Assembly: GCA_963663245.1 (NCBI GenBank)
Contig: OY760143.1
Location: 868,001 to 932,000 of the forward strand
Origin: JAFGVL01 sp963663245
GTDB taxonomy: Bacteria > Bacteroidota > Bacteroidia > Bacteroidales > Paludibacteraceae
DNA length: 64,000 nt
Direction: 5' to 3'
Shown here one piece after another: positions 42,001-50,895 of this stretch. Both the position numbers and the translations under genes were made by a program. The notes under the pieces were generated by a model. It worked only from the letters and a program-made list of their open reading frames with translations, ran no database searches and was not told where the DNA came from. Every line of letters starts with the position of its first letter. Position 1 is the first letter of the stretch.

Positions 42001-43239
42001 TTATGAATCTAAAAATGCTTTGTGAATTGATGCAAATTTTATTAATTGTCCAACTTTTAAGGTTGAATTGAAGATGTCTAAAGTTAGATTTATAAAGTCA
42101 ATATATTTGAGTTGATATTCTTCTTCAGGTCTTTTCGTAATTGGATAATAGCTTATGATTTGAGATTGTAAATCAAGCTTTGCTTTATAGTGGTTTATAC
42201 CATTTCTAATTTTATTGTCAAATGAATTAGTGTACATTTTCTGTGGAACTAAATCAGAACATAATTTTAAAATATCAAGTTTTTTGCCATTGTCAAGGGC
42301 TGCAAAATCAGATGCGTTAGAAACATTTCCAGGCACACCAACTGGAACAGCATCTAACATTCCTCTTTCTTTAAAGTTCTGAAGTCTAAAAATTAAGTGG
42401 CTGTTTCTTCCAATAAATTCGAAACAGTCTGTATAGAAACTTTTTATACTTACAAAGCCTTCAACTGAAACATAGTTTTCTGATGTAAGTCTTTTATTAT
42501 ATGCAAAATGGAATAAATCTCTATTATCAATAAATCTTACAATAAGTTCCGATATTTCTTCTTTTAGATTAATGATTATTTCTTCTGTTACAATATTTTG
42601 AGTAAAATTAATTAATTCTGTATTAGTAACATTTGTGCTATTAAAAATTTTCTCATTGAGCCAATCGACAAATTCTAAATGATTATCTGAATCAATCCAA
42701 GGGAATATCATATAATTTAGTGCACAATAAAATGCTCCTTGATAATCTAAATCAATGTTGAAATTGAATGTTGAATTAGGATAAATTCCTTCAATTAGCT
42801 TTCTTGTTAGTCTCTCAATAACGTTTTTGTCAAAACGAGCATATGCATATGATAAATCTTTTAAGTTCTGCCAGTCTTCATCTGAAGATAATTTCCTTTT
42901 ATCTTTAGTCTCTTTTAATGCCTTAAATTCTTCCATTGGCATTCTTAGAGTTGGCATAAATTTTTCATGTGGTTCTTCAGAGGGTGGTTTTATAGGAAGT
43001 GTATCACTAAACTCATGAAAATAATCTCCTCCATTGAAATCTCCGTTTATTTGTTCACCTCTACTTACTTTAAAATCCCAGGAAGCATTATTCAAATCCA
43101 CTGTAAGAAGAGCTATTATTTCAGATTTACATCCCAAACAATTTAATTTTACGTGTAATTCCTTTTTTTCTGGTATTTGTATCCTTAAGTTAGTGACCTT
43201 ATCACAGTTATTACATTTGATATGAAATCTTGTCCACAT
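42001..43239 (-). CDS. Zinc-ribbon protein with HEPN-like C-terminus, first gene of the OLD/UvrD operon
   Basis: 412 residues. The N-terminus has two C-x-x-C pairs (CNNC at 9-12 and CLGC at 34-37) that form a zinc ribbon. The long middle part is helical with no recognised fold. Near the C-terminus, NSFDNKIRNGINHYKAKLD contains R-N-x3-H (R345-H350), the catalytic motif pattern of HEPN ribonucleases, flanked by helices. Canonical Gabija has only two genes, so this may be an extra sensor or RNase. The HEPN call rests on one motif. It ends 14 nt before the OLD gene; TATATTTG (43284-43277, minus strand) is a likely -7 promoter box. Confidence 0.6.
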   Translation of the reverse strand: MWTRFHIKCNNCDKVTNLRIQIPEKKELHVKLNCLGCKSEIIALLTVDLNNASWDFKVSRGEQINGDFNGGDYFHEFSDTLPIKPPSEEPHEKFMPTLRMPMEEFKALKETKDKRKLSSDEDWQNLKDLSYAYARFDKNVIERLTRKLIEGIYPNSTFNFNIDLDYQGAFYCALNYMIFPWIDSDNHLEFVDWLNEKIFNSTNVTNTELINFTQNIVTEEIIINLKEEISELIVRFIDNRDLFHFAYNKRLTSENYVSVEGFVSIKSFYTDCFEFIGRNSHLIFRLQNFKERGMLDAVPVGVPGNVSNASDFAALDNGKKLDILKLCSDLVPQKMYTNSFDNKIRNGINHYKAKLDLQSQIISYYPITKRPEEEYQLKYIDFINLTLDIFNSTLKVGQLIKFASIHKAFLDS

Positions 43240-43330
43240 ATGGGTATTTTTTGATTTATAGCTATTTGAATTTCCCCAAATATAAAGATTTCACATATCA
43301 ATTAATATATTTTAAGTGTTAAAAGATTAT

Positions 43331-44569
43331 TTATTGAAGCATATTAGATAAATCTCGTGTAGACTTCAATACCAAATCATTAGTAACCCTAGCATACCTA
43401 TCCGTCATCCTAGTGCTAGAGTGTCCCAGCATCTTAGCAACCACATCTTTAGAAATCCCATTAGCCAATGTTACAGTAGTTGCAAAAGTATGTCGAGCAA
43501 CGTGAGTAGTCAGGTTCTTTCTAATGTCACACATTTCAGCAATCTGTTTTAAGTATTGATTCATTTTTTGATTACTTAATACAGGGATAATTACTTTGTT
43601 GATTCTTGCCAAAGGGTGATCTTCGTATTTCTCAATAATCTTTAGAGCTGGTTTAAATATTGGGATGGTACTCATTTGCTTGGTTTTCTTCCGACGCTTG
43701 TTTATATATAATCTCCCTTTATCTTCAAAAATATGAGAAGCATTAAGCTCTACTACATCAATATAAGCTAAACCTGTATAACAACAGAAAACAAATATGT
43801 CTCGCACATTAGAGAGCGTATAATTAGCAAATGATTGATCTTCCAGAAGTCTTAATTCATTTTCGTCTAAGTAAGTAGTGTCTGTATCCTCAAATTTGAA
43901 TCGAATCCCCCTAAAAGGGTTCTTGTCCATTAATCCTTCATTGAGAGCCATAGTAGTCACCTTTTTTATATTCTTCATGTATTTGATGGTAGAGTTATGG
44001 CTACATTTCTTGTCAACACGAATATAGTCTTGTAAAGAATTAATTATAGTAGGAGTAAGGAGTGCAAATGGAATATCATCTTCCCTTTGTTTGAGTTGAA
44101 TAAATGTTTTTACATGATTAAAGGTTGTACGGTACTTTTTGTATGTACCTTCTGTATAATCAATATTAATCTTGCTTTTCACATTCTCTAAGTATCTTTG
44201 AAAATAGCTTACGAAACCAATGTTCTTATTCATACAGACGTCGTTATCTGCATGAAGAAAACGCTCTTTAATCTTTTGAGCAGTAATGGGAATTTGTAGG
44301 TCCACTAAAGTGAAATACAGGTTATAGACGCTTTCTTTGATAAAGTTCAAATCGGCATTTAATTCAATCCCTTCTCTATAGGAGCTTTTGACTGTACACT
44401 TGTTTAAATCCCAATTATGCAGGGCCACGGATTTTTTACAAGAAAAGTGTACTTGTTTACCCATGTAATAAAGGCTAACATAAATTGGTAACTCACCATT
44501 GGCTAATGGTCTGGATTTCAGTAGAAAGAATGTCACTGAAAAGACGTTTTGTTCTTTTAATTTTCTCAT
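43331..44569 (-). CDS. Tyrosine-type site-specific integrase of the ssrA island
   Basis: 412 residues from the ATG at 44569 (MRKLKEQNVFSVTFFLL); a longer frame to 44647 enters the att region. Order: arm-binding domain (about 1-90), SAM-like core-binding domain (about 120-220), catalytic domain. Visible catalytic residues: Lys region KKTKQMSTIPI, H-x-x-R in THVARHTFAT, H in LGHSSTRMTDRYARV with the Tyr nucleophile. The box that normally holds the first catalytic Arg reads YTGLAYIDVVEL, so that Arg is missing, as in IntDOT-type enzymes. It lies next to ssrA, its likely target. Confidence 0.92.
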   Translation of the reverse strand: MRKLKEQNVFSVTFFLLKSRPLANGELPIYVSLYYMGKQVHFSCKKSVALHNWDLNKCTVKSSYREGIELNADLNFIKESVYNLYFTLVDLQIPITAQKIKERFLHADNDVCMNKNIGFVSYFQRYLENVKSKINIDYTEGTYKKYRTTFNHVKTFIQLKQREDDIPFALLTPTIINSLQDYIRVDKKCSHNSTIKYMKNIKKVTTMALNEGLMDKNPFRGIRFKFEDTDTTYLDENELRLLEDQSFANYTLSNVRDIFVFCCYTGLAYIDVVELNASHIFEDKGRLYINKRRKKTKQMSTIPIFKPALKIIEKYEDHPLARINKVIIPVLSNQKMNQYLKQIAEMCDIRKNLTTHVARHTFATTVTLANGISKDVVAKMLGHSSTRMTDRYARVTNDLVLKSTRDLSNMLQ

Positions 44570-44675
44570 AACGTTTACATTTGCAACAAGCGTGAGCTTG
44601 TTAGATTTTACAAAGTTAATAAGAACAAAACAAAGTTTACTATGCAAAATGCTGAATATCAGCGAAGTATGTGCT

Positions 44676-44740
44676 ACACTTGTTCAAAAAAAAACAAGTG
44701 AAAAAACAAGTGTAAAGTACTTGTTTTTTACTTGTTTTTG
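44676..44740. repeat. Cluster of ACAAGTG/CACTTGT repeats (probable arm sites) at the integrase end
   Basis: Two direct ACAAGTG copies (44694-44700 and 44706-44712) flanked by inverted copies: CACTTGT at 44677-44683, and ACTTGTTTTT twice at 44719-44740. The first 19 bases of the direct pair match the left end of the island (20078-20096) exactly. They lie between the integrase gene and the attachment core, where arm-type sites are expected. Confidence 0.7.
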
Positions 44741-44812
44741 CGTATTTCTGCATAAATGCGATTTTTTAAAGCGCTTATATTCAGCGTTTTTCATAAATCT
44801 GCATTTTAATCA

Positions 44813-44828
44813 GTGGAGCTGACGGGAG
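44813..44828. other. Near attachment site at the tmRNA 3' end
   Basis: GTGGAGCTGACGGGAG; read on the minus strand it is the end of the tmRNA acceptor stem and T-arm. The identical 16 bases occur at 20001-20016. Confidence 0.85.
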
Positions 44829-45206
44829 TCGAACCCGTGTCCAAACGAGGAACTACCTTGCTTTCTACATGCTTATCTTCGCTTAAATTTTCGAGAGAAG
44901 GCAGGACCGAAGCTACCAACCTTTTCCTTATCCTTAAAAGTTTCATTAAAGAACAAAGGTCTTTCTTTAACTATCCCTGAATTTTCTACACCACTTGATC
45001 AGACGCTTTAGGGCTTAGCTGCTGAGTGATGTCTCGTTCCAATACCTAGTATCGGAATTAAGCAAAATCTACTATAATTCGATTATGCAGCAAGAGCAAA
45101 ATTATTTTCGCCAGTTAAATGTTGCCGACTATGATTAAAGTGCTATCCGACAATGCACTGCATGCTTACAAACCACTTCTACCCGCTGTCAAAACCAAAC
45201 AGCCCC
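44814..45206 (-). ncRNA. ssrA: tmRNA (transfer-messenger RNA)
   Basis: About 393 nt. On the minus strand the 5' end GGGGCTG (45206-45200) pairs with CAGCTCC at the 3' end before the discriminator A (44814); the CCA tail is not encoded. A T-arm GGTTCGACTCCC is present, and the 5' half has the conserved TTTTGACAGCGGGTAG. The tag frame reads GGC GAA AAT AAT TTT GCT CTT GCT GCA TAA, giving GENNFALAA (about 45113-45084), a typical Bacteroidota tag. It rescues stalled ribosomes. An island is integrated at its 3' end without changing the mature sequence. Confidence 0.95.
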
Positions 45207-45279
45207 ATATGATAGTAATTGTACAACTCTTACCTTGGAGATTTTTAAGATCTTCTTTCTTCAAGAATTAATTGCTTGA

Positions 45280-45287
45280 CAAAGATA
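45280..45287 (-). promoter_or_regulatory. Candidate -7 box of ssrA
   Basis: TATCTTTG on the minus strand matches TAnnTTTG and lies 74 nt upstream of the mature tmRNA 5' end, leaving room for a processed leader. No clear -33 box is seen. Confidence 0.35.
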
Positions 45288-45324
45288 CCACTATTTTAAA
45301 AATGAATGAGTATTTGAGGCAAAT

Positions 45325-45359
45325 AAAAATCCGCCTCCTATTTTAGGAAGCGGATTTTT
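45325..45359 (-). terminator. Terminator of the two-component operon
   Basis: AAAAATCCGC (45325-45334) and GCGGATTTTT (45350-45359), with TCC/GGA extending the stem inwards, lies between the response regulator stop (45402) and ssrA. Confidence 0.88.
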
Positions 45360-45401
45360 GTAAAATTTAGTAGTAATATGTGGCTTTCATTTTTCTGCAA
45401 A

Positions 45402-45833
45402 TCACATTCGCTCCATATACCACTTCAATTCCTTTTCCATCTTTTTGTATTTAAGAATGTTTGGAATAATCTTTTGCAGTCTAAAAAATGAGGTTTCACT
45501 TTTTACCACATAATCAAAAGCACGGTGGTGCATGCAATTAACGGCTACCTCAATTTTATCTTGACTAGAAAGTATTACTACTGGTATGTCTGGATTGCGG
45601 GCTTTAATCTTATCAAGTGTTTGCAAGCCATTCATAGCATTTTTATCGATGCCATCTAAATGATAATCGAGAATAATAACATCGGGCTTGTTTGATAAAC
45701 TATCTATGCATAATTCCCCTGTAGCATAAGTTTCGACTATATATCCTTCCTCATTAAGAAACTCTATTTCTAAGGATTTTAGAAAGACTGCATCGTCGTC
45801 AACTAAAAATAGTTTTATTTTTTCTTTTATCAT
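45402..45833 (-). CDS. Single-domain response regulator
   Basis: 143 residues, one receiver domain: acidic pocket VDDD (D12-D14), phospho-acceptor D56 in VIILDYHLD, the Ser in VILSSQD and the conserved Lys in YVVKSE. No output domain follows, only a basic helix. Its start overlaps the stop of the hybrid kinase by 4 nt (ATGA), so the two are coupled; it may take phosphate from the HPt domain of that kinase. Confidence 0.88.
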   Translation of the reverse strand: MIKEKIKLFLVDDDAVFLKSLEIEFLNEEGYIVETYATGELCIDSLSNKPDVIILDYHLDGIDKNAMNGLQTLDKIKARNPDIPVVILSSQDKIEVAVNCMHHRAFDYVVKSETSFFRLQKIIPNILKYKKMEKELKWYMERM

Positions 45834-47827
45834 GAGTTATTGTTTTTAATAGTATTATATTCTTTTTCTAGTTCATCGCATGCCTGTGAGCATATGTCTA
45901 TAACTTGTGAAGCTAAACTTGGTATTTTATCTAGCTGTTCTTTTTTACTTGCGTATTCTTGCACTTCTTTAGCTATAATTTCGTAATCAGTATGTATACC
46001 CATTATTAAAAATGAGGGAATTAGTTTATGTACAGAGGCATATAGTAAGTCCCAGTCCTCATTCAATATACTTTGTTTCATACTAACAATTAGGGGAGGA
46101 GTTTGTTCTAAATAAGCTGCTATCATTTCTAATATTAGCTTTGGATTTGATTTGGTGCGACTAATTAAATATTCTAAGTTGATACAGCTGGACTTATGTG
46201 TTTCAATATTTTCGTTATTATTTGATGCTAAAGGCGCATCTACTAAGTCTATTATTTTTGTGTATAAAAGGCGTTCATCTATTGGTTTGGCAATACAATC
46301 GCTCATGCCTATAGCTATGCATTTCTCACTATTAATACTAAAGGCATCTGCTGTTAAAGCAATTATTGGTGTTGTTAATTTTAATTCATTCCGAATATAT
46401 TTTGTTGCTTCAAAACCATCCATCTCTGGCATTTGTAAGTCCATTAAAACAATATCGTACTTGCTCTCTTGTAGTTTCTCAACAGCAATTTTTCCATTAC
46501 TAGCCATTTCATGTGTGAAACCAAATTCATCTAGTAGTGTTTTGATTAACAGTTGATTGAGGGGGATGTCTTCTACTACTAAGATTTTAATTTTCTTATC
46601 CTTTTTATCTATTTCTAGTATTTCTGTTTGCTCATTTATTGTTGTTTTAGATTTAAGAAAAGGTAGTTGAAAGATAAAACTAGAACCTTTACCGAGTTCA
46701 CTTTTTACATTAATATTTCCACCTTGCGCATCTACGAGTTTTTTTACAATTGCAAGTCCCAGTCCAGTACCACCATATAAACGAGAGTTGCTACTACTGG
46801 CTTGCTGAAAATCATCAAAAATGAGTTCTTTTTGTAATGTATCAATGCCAATTCCTGTATCTGATACGGAAAATTCAATAGTTACTTTTATATCATCTTC
46901 ACTAATCAATTTTGCACTTAGGGTAATTTCTCCATCAGCTGTAAACTTTACAGCATTACTCATTAGGTTTATAATGATTTGATGCAATCGCATTGGGTCT
47001 CCTTCTATTATATTTGGAATATTGTTATCGTACTTACTTATCAGTTTTAAATTCTTTTCTTGAATCTTTATTTCAAACATATACAACATGGAAGATATAG
47101 AAGAAGATATATCAAAAGCGATTTGTTCAAATGTCATTTTACCCGCATCCACTTTAGATAAATCGAGAATGTCATTAATTAGTGTAATTAAAGAATTACC
47201 ACTTAATTTAATGGCATTTAAATATTCTTTCTGATTTGGAGTTAGGTCTGTTTTTAATAATACTTTTGTGAAACCAATAATGGCATTCATTGGAGTGCGA
47301 ATCTCATGACTCATTGTAGATAGAAACTCTTGTTTTGCCTTTACAGTGTTCTCTGAAATGGCGAGTTCTGCTTTCTGTTTCTCTTTTTCAATATTTGCGC
47401 GTTCAAGATTTTCATGTGTTTCTTTAAGCTTTTTTTCTGCTTGTTTACGCATGATAGCATATTGAATCGTTTTTTCAAGAAGAATATTGTTTAAATCCTG
47501 TTTTAGAATGTAATCTTGCGCTCCATCTTGGATAAGTGATAGAGATAAATCTACATCTTGCAGTCCACTTACTAATACAATAGGGATGTCAATTGCCAAT
47601 TTTTTTACGGTATCGAAGGTTTCCTTTCCATTACTATCAGGCATGTTGAGATCGAGTAAAACAAGAATAGGGGTATATTTCTTGATTAACTCACATCCCT
47701 CTTTTAAGGTTTCGGCAATAATAAGTTCGTAATTAAAAGAAGTGATATCTTTAATCATCTCTTTAATTAACCTGCTATCGCCAGGATTATCCTCAATTAA
47801 GAGAATGCTTTGTTTTTTTTTACACAT
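45830..47827 (-). CDS. Hybrid histidine kinase: receiver-HisKA-HATPase-receiver-HPt
   Basis: 665 residues with no membrane segment. Order: receiver (about 6-122; DNPGDS, phospho-Asp in VLLDLNMPD), coiled coil, HisKA with FLSTMSHEIRTPMNAIIGF (about 168-186), HATPase (N-box NLMSNAVKF, G-box SDTGIGI and GGTGLGLAIV), second receiver (about 412-530; IVLMDLQMPEMDGFEA), and a C-terminal HPt domain with SVHKLIPSF. It is a full phosphorelay in one chain. It shares a 1-nt stop/start overlap with the upstream response regulator gene. Confidence 0.92.
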   Translation of the reverse strand: MCKKKQSILLIEDNPGDSRLIKEMIKDITSFNYELIIAETLKEGCELIKKYTPILVLLDLNMPDSNGKETFDTVKKLAIDIPIVLVSGLQDVDLSLSLIQDGAQDYILKQDLNNILLEKTIQYAIMRKQAEKKLKETHENLERANIEKEKQKAELAISENTVKAKQEFLSTMSHEIRTPMNAIIGFTKVLLKTDLTPNQKEYLNAIKLSGNSLITLINDILDLSKVDAGKMTFEQIAFDISSSISSMLYMFEIKIQEKNLKLISKYDNNIPNIIEGDPMRLHQIIINLMSNAVKFTADGEITLSAKLISEDDIKVTIEFSVSDTGIGIDTLQKELIFDDFQQASSSNSRLYGGTGLGLAIVKKLVDAQGGNINVKSELGKGSSFIFQLPFLKSKTTINEQTEILEIDKKDKKIKILVVEDIPLNQLLIKTLLDEFGFTHEMASNGKIAVEKLQESKYDIVLMDLQMPEMDGFEATKYIRNELKLTTPIIALTADAFSINSEKCIAIGMSDCIAKPIDERLLYTKIIDLVDAPLASNNNENIETHKSSCINLEYLISRTKSNPKLILEMIAAYLEQTPPLIVSMKQSILNEDWDLLYASVHKLIPSFLIMGIHTDYEIIAKEVQEYASKKEQLDKIPSLASQVIDICSQACDELEKEYNTIKNNNS

Positions 47828-48264
47828 TATTTATGAGGAAGTTTAACTAGAGTAAGCCAAAATTCTTCTATTGTTTTTACTACATCAAAAAATTTATCTA
47901 AGTCGAGTGGCTTTGTAATAAAGCAGTTGGCATGTAAATTATATGTTTTAATAATATCCTCTTCAGCCTTAGACATTGTAAGAATTACAACAGGAATACT
48001 TTTGAGATTTTGGTCCGTTTTAATTTCAGCCAATACCTCTTTCCCATTTTTTTTAGGTAAGTTAATATCTAGGATAATAAGATCGGGACGAGGAGCATTT
48101 GTGTGTTTATTTCTTTTGAAAAGAAAGTCAGTAGCTTCTTCTCCGTCGCAAACAACATGTAAGTTATTTTTTACCTTTCCGTCTTTTAAAGCTTCTTGTG
48201 TAAGCCTAATGTCTCCTGGATTATCTTCTATTAAAAGAATTTCTACAAATTCTAGATGTTTCAT
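47827..48264 (-). CDS. Rcp1-type single-domain response regulator
   Basis: 145 residues, a receiver domain alone: ILLIEDNPGDIRLTQEAL with the acidic pair E13-D14, phospho-Asp D66 in LIILDINLPKKNG, and the conserved Lys in ITKPLDLDKF. The long GDIRLTQEAL start and C-terminal helix are typical of Rcp1-like regulators that serve multi-PAS kinases such as the one encoded just upstream. Confidence 0.9.
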   Translation of the reverse strand: MKHLEFVEILLIEDNPGDIRLTQEALKDGKVKNNLHVVCDGEEATDFLFKRNKHTNAPRPDLIILDINLPKKNGKEVLAEIKTDQNLKSIPVVILTMSKAEEDIIKTYNLHANCFITKPLDLDKFFDVVKTIEEFWLTLVKLPHK

Positions 48265-48285
48265 AATTAATAGGTGTTTAATGTT

Positions 48286-50832
48286 TTATATAGGGATAGT
48301 AAAATAAAATGTAGTTCCTTTATTTGCTGTAGATTCAAACCAAATAGTTCCGCCATGTCGTTCAATGATGCGTTTGCTAATAGATAGCCCAATACCTGTT
48401 CCAGGGTAATCTTTTACTGGATGCAGTCGTTGAAAAATAACAAACACTCTTTCGTGGTATTTCATTTCCATCCCAATTCCGTTGTCGGCTATTGAGAACT
48501 GATACAGATTGTTCTTTTTTGTACAACTTATATGTATTTTGGCTAATTGCTTTGGTTTTCTAAACTTAATAGCATTTTCAATCAGATTTTGGAATATTCT
48601 TAATAACTGAGATCCATCTGCTGTAACAATAGGTAAATCATCTGTTGTTATTTCAACTGAATTATCAGCGATTAATAACTGTAGATTTGAAATAACATAT
48701 TCTAAGATTTCAGCGATGTCTATTTGCTCAAAAGTCTTCTTTTTGGATCCTATTCTAGAATATTCTAGTAAGTCGTTAAGCAGCTTCTGCATGCGTATAG
48801 CACCATCAACTGCATAATGTATAAATTCGGTTGCGTCTTGATCTAGTTTGTCTTTGTACCTTTTCTCAAGCAACTGTGTATAGCTCGAAACCATTCTCAA
48901 TGGTTCTTGAAGATCGTGTGATGCAACATAAGCAAACTGTTCCAATTCTATATTGGAACGTTCCAGTCTTTCTTTGCTTTCTTTTAGTTTTTGTTCCGCA
49001 TGTTTCCGCTCTGTTATGTCTGAAAAGATAGTGGCAAATCTTCCTTTCTGAGGAGAATATACTGTGATGTGGAAGTATTTCTTTAAAGGTTCAAAGTATT
49101 CTTCAAATTGATAAGGAGTCCCAGATTTTTCTACTTTATCGTATGTTTTAATATAGGGGGCTTCTTTAGTTCCATATAGTTCGGTTGCTAATTTCCCAAT
49201 CGCATCTTTGGACTTAATATTTAAATGTAACTCTGAAGCCGGATTAGTTTCAATAATACGATAGTTAATTGCTTTCCCATTTTTATTGTAAATAAATTCA
49301 TGAAGATATAAACCTTCTAACATAACGGAGAATAGAGAGTGAAATTTTTCCTCACTTTTTTTTAGTCTTATTTCAGCCTGCTTTCGTTCAGTAATGTCTT
49401 GAATAGTACCAAACATTCTGGTGGGATTTCCATTGTTATCAAATTCTAATTCACCAAGTCCATGTACCCAGCATATTTTATTGTTGTTTTGTTGGTTAAT
49501 CTGATATTCTTTATCAAAACGCTCATGTTTTAAAAGTATTTCATTGCTTAAATAATTAACCATTGTCTCTCTCCATTCAGGGTCGATAATCATAGCCCAA
49601 TTTTCGATTGTATGAATATAATCCTTATCAATTCCAAAAATAGCATCTAATGTTTCGGAGCTTTTCCAAATTCCTGTTGTTATATCCAAACTATAGCTAC
49701 CTATTTGTGCTACCTCTTGTGATTTTCTGAGAAACTCTTCACTTTCTTGTAATGCCTTCTCTACAAGCTTTCTCTCTGTGATGTCGTTTATAACTCCAAC
49801 TAGAAATTTATTGCCATTGCTGTCTGTATATAAAGATTTTTTTGTGATAAGAGTGAGTGTTTTACCATTTCCAGTGGTAAGTAATTCTTCATTAATGTTT
49901 TCTTTCCCTGTTTTAAATACTTCTTCATCTTTGTCAATAAAAACTTTCATTTGCTCTTTAGGGAAATATTCATAACCAGAGCTGCCAATAATATCATTAT
50001 AAGAACGGTTAAGCATTGTACAAAAAGCTTCGTTTACTAAATAAAATTTATGGTTTTTATCTTTTACAAAAATAGGTAAGGCTACCGAATCAATAATATT
50101 TGTGAGGTAATCTTTTGATTCTTTTATTTTTCGTTCTGCATTCTTTCGTTCAAGTATATCTTTTTCAAGTTTTTCTGCGTTTTTCTGCGTTTCTTCATAT
50201 AGTCGGGCATTTTCAATAGCCATCGTTGCTTGTCCAGCAAAGGTTTGGTATAAGTTAATTTCTTCTTCTGAAAAAAGCCGACTGTTATTTCCGATAGTTC
50301 CAAGTATTATAACACCAACTGTTCTTTTATCTATTAATAGAGGAAGATATAATAGAGAGCTTAAGTTGCGTGAGTCACACACTGCTTGTTCAGCTGGAGA
50401 AAGGTTAGCAATTTTTGTGTCAGGTATAATGACAGGAGATTTGGAAGAAGTAGCTTTAATAATATGAGGATGGTCACTCAACAATGCATGCCTAAGTTCT
50501 GCTGGAAATTGTGGTGGTAAAGCAGGGGTAGTAGCTTCTAAAATCAAATCTTCTCCTTTAAGCAGATAAATAGCCCCACTGTCTAAATCAAACAAAGAAG
50601 TGGCACTATCGACAATTGTTTGTAAAACAGTTGTTTTGTTTAGTGATTTAGTAAGGCTTTGACTAATTTCTAGTAGCGCAACAAGACTTTTGTTTTTTTG
50701 TTGAATTGTATCTTTTGCCAGTTTGCTTTCAGCAATATTTTTACCAAGACAGTCTTTCAATGACTGATGTTTTTTTTGCAAAGCTTCTAATTCTAGAATT
50801 AGTTCGTCTTTTGTTTTATCTTGTTTATTCAT
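48286..50832 (-). CDS. Multi-sensor histidine kinase (GAF, three PAS, HisKA, HATPase)
   Basis: 848 residues, cytoplasmic. An N-terminal coiled coil is followed by a GAF domain (about 55-205; LDLDSGAIYLL, LYLPLLIDKRTVGVI), three PAS/PAC units (about 235-610; ITERK linkers at each end), HisKA with VASHDLQEPLRMVSSY (His about 640), and HATPase (NLIENAIKF, ADNGIGM, GTGIGLSI). It likely senses small molecules or redox and phosphorylates the Rcp1-like regulator. The perfect palindrome TTCCTTTAAAGGAA (50837-50850) sits 4 nt before the start; on the minus strand AAAGGAA within it is also a good ribosome-binding site. Confidence 0.9.
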   Translation of the reverse strand: MNKQDKTKDELILELEALQKKHQSLKDCLGKNIAESKLAKDTIQQKNKSLVALLEISQSLTKSLNKTTVLQTIVDSATSLFDLDSGAIYLLKGEDLILEATTPALPPQFPAELRHALLSDHPHIIKATSSKSPVIIPDTKIANLSPAEQAVCDSRNLSSLLYLPLLIDKRTVGVIILGTIGNNSRLFSEEEINLYQTFAGQATMAIENARLYEETQKNAEKLEKDILERKNAERKIKESKDYLTNIIDSVALPIFVKDKNHKFYLVNEAFCTMLNRSYNDIIGSSGYEYFPKEQMKVFIDKDEEVFKTGKENINEELLTTGNGKTLTLITKKSLYTDSNGNKFLVGVINDITERKLVEKALQESEEFLRKSQEVAQIGSYSLDITTGIWKSSETLDAIFGIDKDYIHTIENWAMIIDPEWRETMVNYLSNEILLKHERFDKEYQINQQNNNKICWVHGLGELEFDNNGNPTRMFGTIQDITERKQAEIRLKKSEEKFHSLFSVMLEGLYLHEFIYNKNGKAINYRIIETNPASELHLNIKSKDAIGKLATELYGTKEAPYIKTYDKVEKSGTPYQFEEYFEPLKKYFHITVYSPQKGRFATIFSDITERKHAEQKLKESKERLERSNIELEQFAYVASHDLQEPLRMVSSYTQLLEKRYKDKLDQDATEFIHYAVDGAIRMQKLLNDLLEYSRIGSKKKTFEQIDIAEILEYVISNLQLLIADNSVEITTDDLPIVTADGSQLLRIFQNLIENAIKFRKPKQLAKIHISCTKKNNLYQFSIADNGIGMEMKYHERVFVIFQRLHPVKDYPGTGIGLSISKRIIERHGGTIWFESTANKGTTFYFTIPI

Positions 50833-50895
50833 AGTATTCCTTTAAAGGAAGTGATTGATACAATCCAACTTAAAATGAAATTTCATAAAAAGATA

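Larger units (their letters stand above)
20001..44828. mobile_element. Composite genomic island integrated in ssrA
   Basis: About 24.8 kb bounded by the 16-bp direct repeat of the tmRNA 3' end, with a tyrosine recombinase gene (43331-44569) next to the intact ssrA. Paired ACAAGTG repeats, probably arm-type integrase sites, occur near both ends (20078, 44694) and at two internal places (26880, 29531). Internal 87-bp near-identical repeats and a diverged core (29453-29466) suggest three modules: surface proteins (20001 to about 26.8 kb), CreD module (26.8-29.45 kb) and defence module (29.45-44.83 kb). No conjugation or phage structural genes are present, so mobility would depend on helpers or is lost. 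Confidence 0.85.

Noticed and set aside
20001..44828. Prophage or conjugative element
   Set aside because: No capsid, tail, lysis, relaxase, coupling protein or type IV secretion genes are found; only an integrase and an excisionase-like protein.
45080..45130. tmRNA with a defective tag because TAGTC-GGC-AAC-ATT-TAA gives an early stop
   Set aside because: That frame assumes the enterobacterial resume position. The frame starting at GGC further on gives GENNFALAA-stop, the expected tag, so the tmRNA looks functional.
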